A stretch of DNA of 64,000 nucleotides from JAHJQZ01 sp963675235 (GTDB taxonomy: Bacteria > Pseudomonadota > Alphaproteobacteria > Rhizobiales > Devosiaceae). The notes below the pieces were generated by a model that made no database searches, had not been told where the DNA came from, and was given only the letters and a program-made list of their open reading frames with translations. Made by a program: the position numbers and the translations under genes. Numbering within the stretch: the stretch's first letter is position 1; each line of letters starts with the position of its first letter. Positions 62,034 to 64,000 of the stretch are shown here, one piece after another. The stretch is taken from positions 868,001-932,000 of the forward strand of contig CAXXFU010000004.1 of the NCBI GenBank assembly GCA_963675235.2, given 5' to 3'.

Positions 62034-63236
62034 ATGCGATCAGGAGAGAAACGAACCTTGCGTTTTGATGCCGACAAAACAAATGGTTCGAATTCCGATG
62101 CGCTGGTTGCCGAGCTCAGGGCCCGCGCCAAAACCCTCGGGTTTGACGCCTTCGGCATTGCCGACGCCCGGTCGCGTCCCGACCTGCCGCAAAAGCTCGC
62201 CAAGGCGCTCGAGCACGGCTGGCATGGCGAGATGGACTGGATGGAACAGACCGCCCCTCGCCGCGAGGCGCCGCAGGGTCTGTGGCCCGACGTGAAAACC
62301 GTGATCATGGTCGGGATGAATTACGGGCCATCCGAGGACCCCATGCCACTGCTCAAGGCGCGCAAGAAGGGCAGTATCTCGGTCTATGCCCGCAATCGCG
62401 ATTATCACGACATCATCAAGGGCAAGCTCAAGGAGCTGGCCGGTCTTTTGGCGCGGCGCAGCGGCGCGGCAGTCAAGGTCTTCGTCGATACCGCGCCATT
62501 GATGGAAAAACCGCTTGCCGAGACCGCCGGCATCGGCTGGCAGGGCAAGCACACCGTGCTGGTCTCGCGTCAGTTCGGCTCTTGGCTGTTCCTCGGCGCC
62601 ATCCTGACCACTGCAGACCTGCCGGCAGACACGCCGCACGGCGAAAGCTGCGGATCGTGCTCGCGCTGCCTCGATATTTGCCCGACACATGCCTTTCCGG
62701 CGCCGTTCCAGCTCGATGCACGCAAGTGCCTTGCCTATCTCAACAACGAGCACCGCACGCAGATCCCGCGCCAGTACCGAGCCCCGATGGGCAACCGAGT
62801 CTATGGCTGCGACGATTGCCTGGCGGTCTGTCCATGGAACAAATTCGCCTCCGAGGCGAAAGAGGAAAAACTGCGCGCCCGCAGCGATCTTGAGGCCCCC
62901 GATCTTGCCGAGCTGGTTGCGCTCGATGATCCCGGCTTCCGCAGGCTGTTTGCCGGCACGGCGGTCAAGCGCCTCGGCCATGCGCGCTTCCTTCGCAATG
63001 TTCTCATCGCCGTCGGCAACTCCGATGGCGCCGAGCTCTTGCCCCTGGTCGAGACGCGACTCTCCGATCCGGAACCGCTGATCCGCGGCTCTGCGATCTG
63101 GGCTTTCCGTCGCCTTGCTACGGCCGAAAAGGCGGCAGCCTTTCGTGCCGCACACCTGCCCGCCGAGCGCGATCCGGAGGTTGCACAGGAATGGGACGGC
63201 GAGCTGGTGCCGCCGCTTGCAGGGGTAACGGCATGA
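62034..63236 (+). CDS. queG: Epoxyqueuosine reductase QueG
   Basis: The 400-residue cobalamin- and iron-sulfur-dependent enzyme carries out the last step of queuosine synthesis in tRNA. Motifs: MDWMEQTAPRREAPQ, YARNRDYHDIIKGKL, TAPLMEKPLAE, and two 4Fe-4S clusters in CGSCSRCLDICPTHAF and CDDCLAVCPWNKF. C-terminal HEAT-like helices follow (RFLRNVLIAVGNS). The start is uncertain: ATG 62034 has no clear ribosome-binding site, while a TTG at 62058 has AGGAG 11 bases upstream. It overlaps the next gene by four bases. Confidence 0.94.
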   Translation: MRSGEKRTLRFDADKTNGSNSDALVAELRARAKTLGFDAFGIADARSRPDLPQKLAKALEHGWHGEMDWMEQTAPRREAPQGLWPDVKTVIMVGMNYGPSEDPMPLLKARKKGSISVYARNRDYHDIIKGKLKELAGLLARRSGAAVKVFVDTAPLMEKPLAETAGIGWQGKHTVLVSRQFGSWLFLGAILTTADLPADTPHGESCGSCSRCLDICPTHAFPAPFQLDARKCLAYLNNEHRTQIPRQYRAPMGNRVYGCDDCLAVCPWNKFASEAKEEKLRARSDLEAPDLAELVALDDPGFRRLFAGTAVKRLGHARFLRNVLIAVGNSDGAELLPLVETRLSDPEPLIRGSAIWAFRRLATAEKAAAFRAAHLPAERDPEVAQEWDGELVPPLAGVTA

Positions 63237-64000
63237 ATCTGTTCATATTCGGTCTCGGCTTTTCTGCCCGTGCCGCCGTCAGGGCGCTGCGCGGGCGATT
63301 TGGCTCCGACCTCGACATCGCCGGGACCACCCGTAGCGCCGCAAAGGGCGAAACACTGTCGCTTGAAGGCGTCAAGACCCACGTCTTCGACGGCAAGGCG
63401 CCGGGGGCAACGCTCACGCCCGCGCTCAATGAGGCCAGCCACGTCGTCGTTTCGACACCGCCGGGCGGTGACGGCGACCCGGCGCTCAACCGGCACGGCG
63501 CCGACCTGATGGCGTCCGAAGCACTCGAATGGGTCTGCTATTATTCAACCGTCGGGGTTTACGGCGATCATCAAGGCGCCTGGATCGATGAAACCGCCAC
63601 GCCGCAACCGGTCAACGAGCGCTCGCACCGGCGCGTTGTCGCCGAACAGGCCTGGCGCGACTTCGCCGCCAGCAAGGGCGTGCCGCTGATCATCCTGCGC
63701 CTTGCCGGCATCTACGGGCCGGGGCGCTCGACAATCGACAAGCTCACATCCGGCAGGTCGCGCCGCATCATCAAGCCGGGCCAGGTCTTCAACCGCATCC
63801 ACGCCGCCGATATCGGCGAGGTCACGGCCCGCGCCGCTGAAAAAAAGCTCGCCGGCACCTTCAATCTCGCCGATGACGAGCCGGCGCCGCCGCAGGATCC
63901 GGTCGCTTTCGCCGCCGACCTGATGGGCATCGAACCACCTCCGGAAGAGGATTTCGAGACGGCGGAGATGACCGCGATGGCCCGCAGCTTTTACGCTGAC
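63233..64000 (+). CDS. SDR-family NAD-dependent epimerase-like protein (YeeZ type), cut by window end
   Basis: The ATG at 63233 overlaps the queG stop (ATGA). The open frame runs at least 256 residues to the window end: MNLFIFGLGFSARAAVRAL (nucleotide loop GLGFSA), VVVSTPPGGDGDP, CYYSTVGVYGDHQGAW, ILRLAGIYGPGRSTI, FNRIHAADIGEV. This matches the YeeZ/atypical SDR family, often found after queG or with GST genes in Alphaproteobacteria. Function unknown; the C-terminus is missing. Confidence 0.87.
   Translation, partial: MNLFIFGLGFSARAAVRALRGRFGSDLDIAGTTRSAAKGETLSLEGVKTHVFDGKAPGATLTPALNEASHVVVSTPPGGDGDPALNRHGADLMASEALEWVCYYSTVGVYGDHQGAWIDETATPQPVNERSHRRVVAEQAWRDFAASKGVPLIILRLAGIYGPGRSTIDKLTSGRSRRIIKPGQVFNRIHAADIGEVTARAAEKKLAGTFNLADDEPAPPQDPVAFAADLMGIEPPPEEDFETAEMTAMARSFYAD

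Overview
The window is GC-rich DNA of an alphaproteobacterium, most likely in the Hyphomicrobiales (Rhizobiales). The reasons are the paa operon layout with a LivKHMGF-type transporter, the Hsp20/DUF1150 pair, the NDUFA9-type epimerase next to uppP, and dispersed palindromes of the 'AAAAGTGGGAACCGGTTTTC' type common in that order. All family names below come from reading translated sequence; no database search was run.

Layout. (1) 1-10,390: a sugar-acid catabolic locus. GH88 unsaturated glucuronyl hydrolase, an SDR and a frameshifted Gfo/Idh oxidoreductase lie on the minus strand. Diverging on the plus strand are a second Gfo/Idh enzyme, a TIM-barrel isomerase/epimerase, a complete tripartite tricarboxylate transporter (TctC-TctB-TctA), a TetR regulator and an Ldh2-type dehydrogenase. 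Two near-identical TetR-like operators sit in the two control regions. (2) 10,420-11,250: remnants of an M14 peptidase and a peptide ABC-transporter ATPase. (3) 11,343-29,886: phenylacetate degradation. The paaG-I-K-X-J-A-B-C-D-E-Z-Y genes are on the minus strand, divergent from a branched-chain-type ABC transporter, a fused hydratase/hydroxyacyl-CoA dehydrogenase and a TetR gene (likely paaR). Together they convert phenylacetate via phenylacetyl-CoA, its epoxide and the oxepin to acetyl-CoA and succinyl-CoA. A PaaR-like operator and a second palindrome lie in the divergent promoter. (4) 29,981-34,323: a surface-fibre locus with a CsgG/HfaB-type lipoprotein, a HfaA-like protein, a four-cysteine secreted protein and two secreted proteins made of regular Gln/Asn repeats, together a probable functional amyloid or holdfast-anchor system.

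(5) 35,115-46,879: an 11.7-kb integrated island bounded by a 47-bp direct repeat derived from tRNA-Arg(CCG). It carries a tyrosine integrase, a 1,269-residue SIR2-domain protein resembling DSR anti-phage proteins, an Arc-like repressor, and a tight chain of small genes ending in a 1,156-residue protein with four predicted membrane helices and no recognised family. Base and codon use look less GC-biased than the flanks. This is the most likely place for an undescribed system.

(6) 47,164-54,425: polyamine (putrescine) catabolism: two glutamate-polyamine ligases (PuuA type), a GNAT acetyltransferase, an aminotransferase, PuuB-type oxidase and PuuD-type hydrolase. (7) 54,530-64,000: housekeeping and envelope genes: DUF1150, Hsp20, a glycosyltransferase, DUF1697, a FlaA1/CapD-type sugar epimerase/dehydratase, tRNA-Leu(CAG), an NDUFA9-like protein, uppP, a glutathione S-transferase, queG and a partial SDR cut by the window end.
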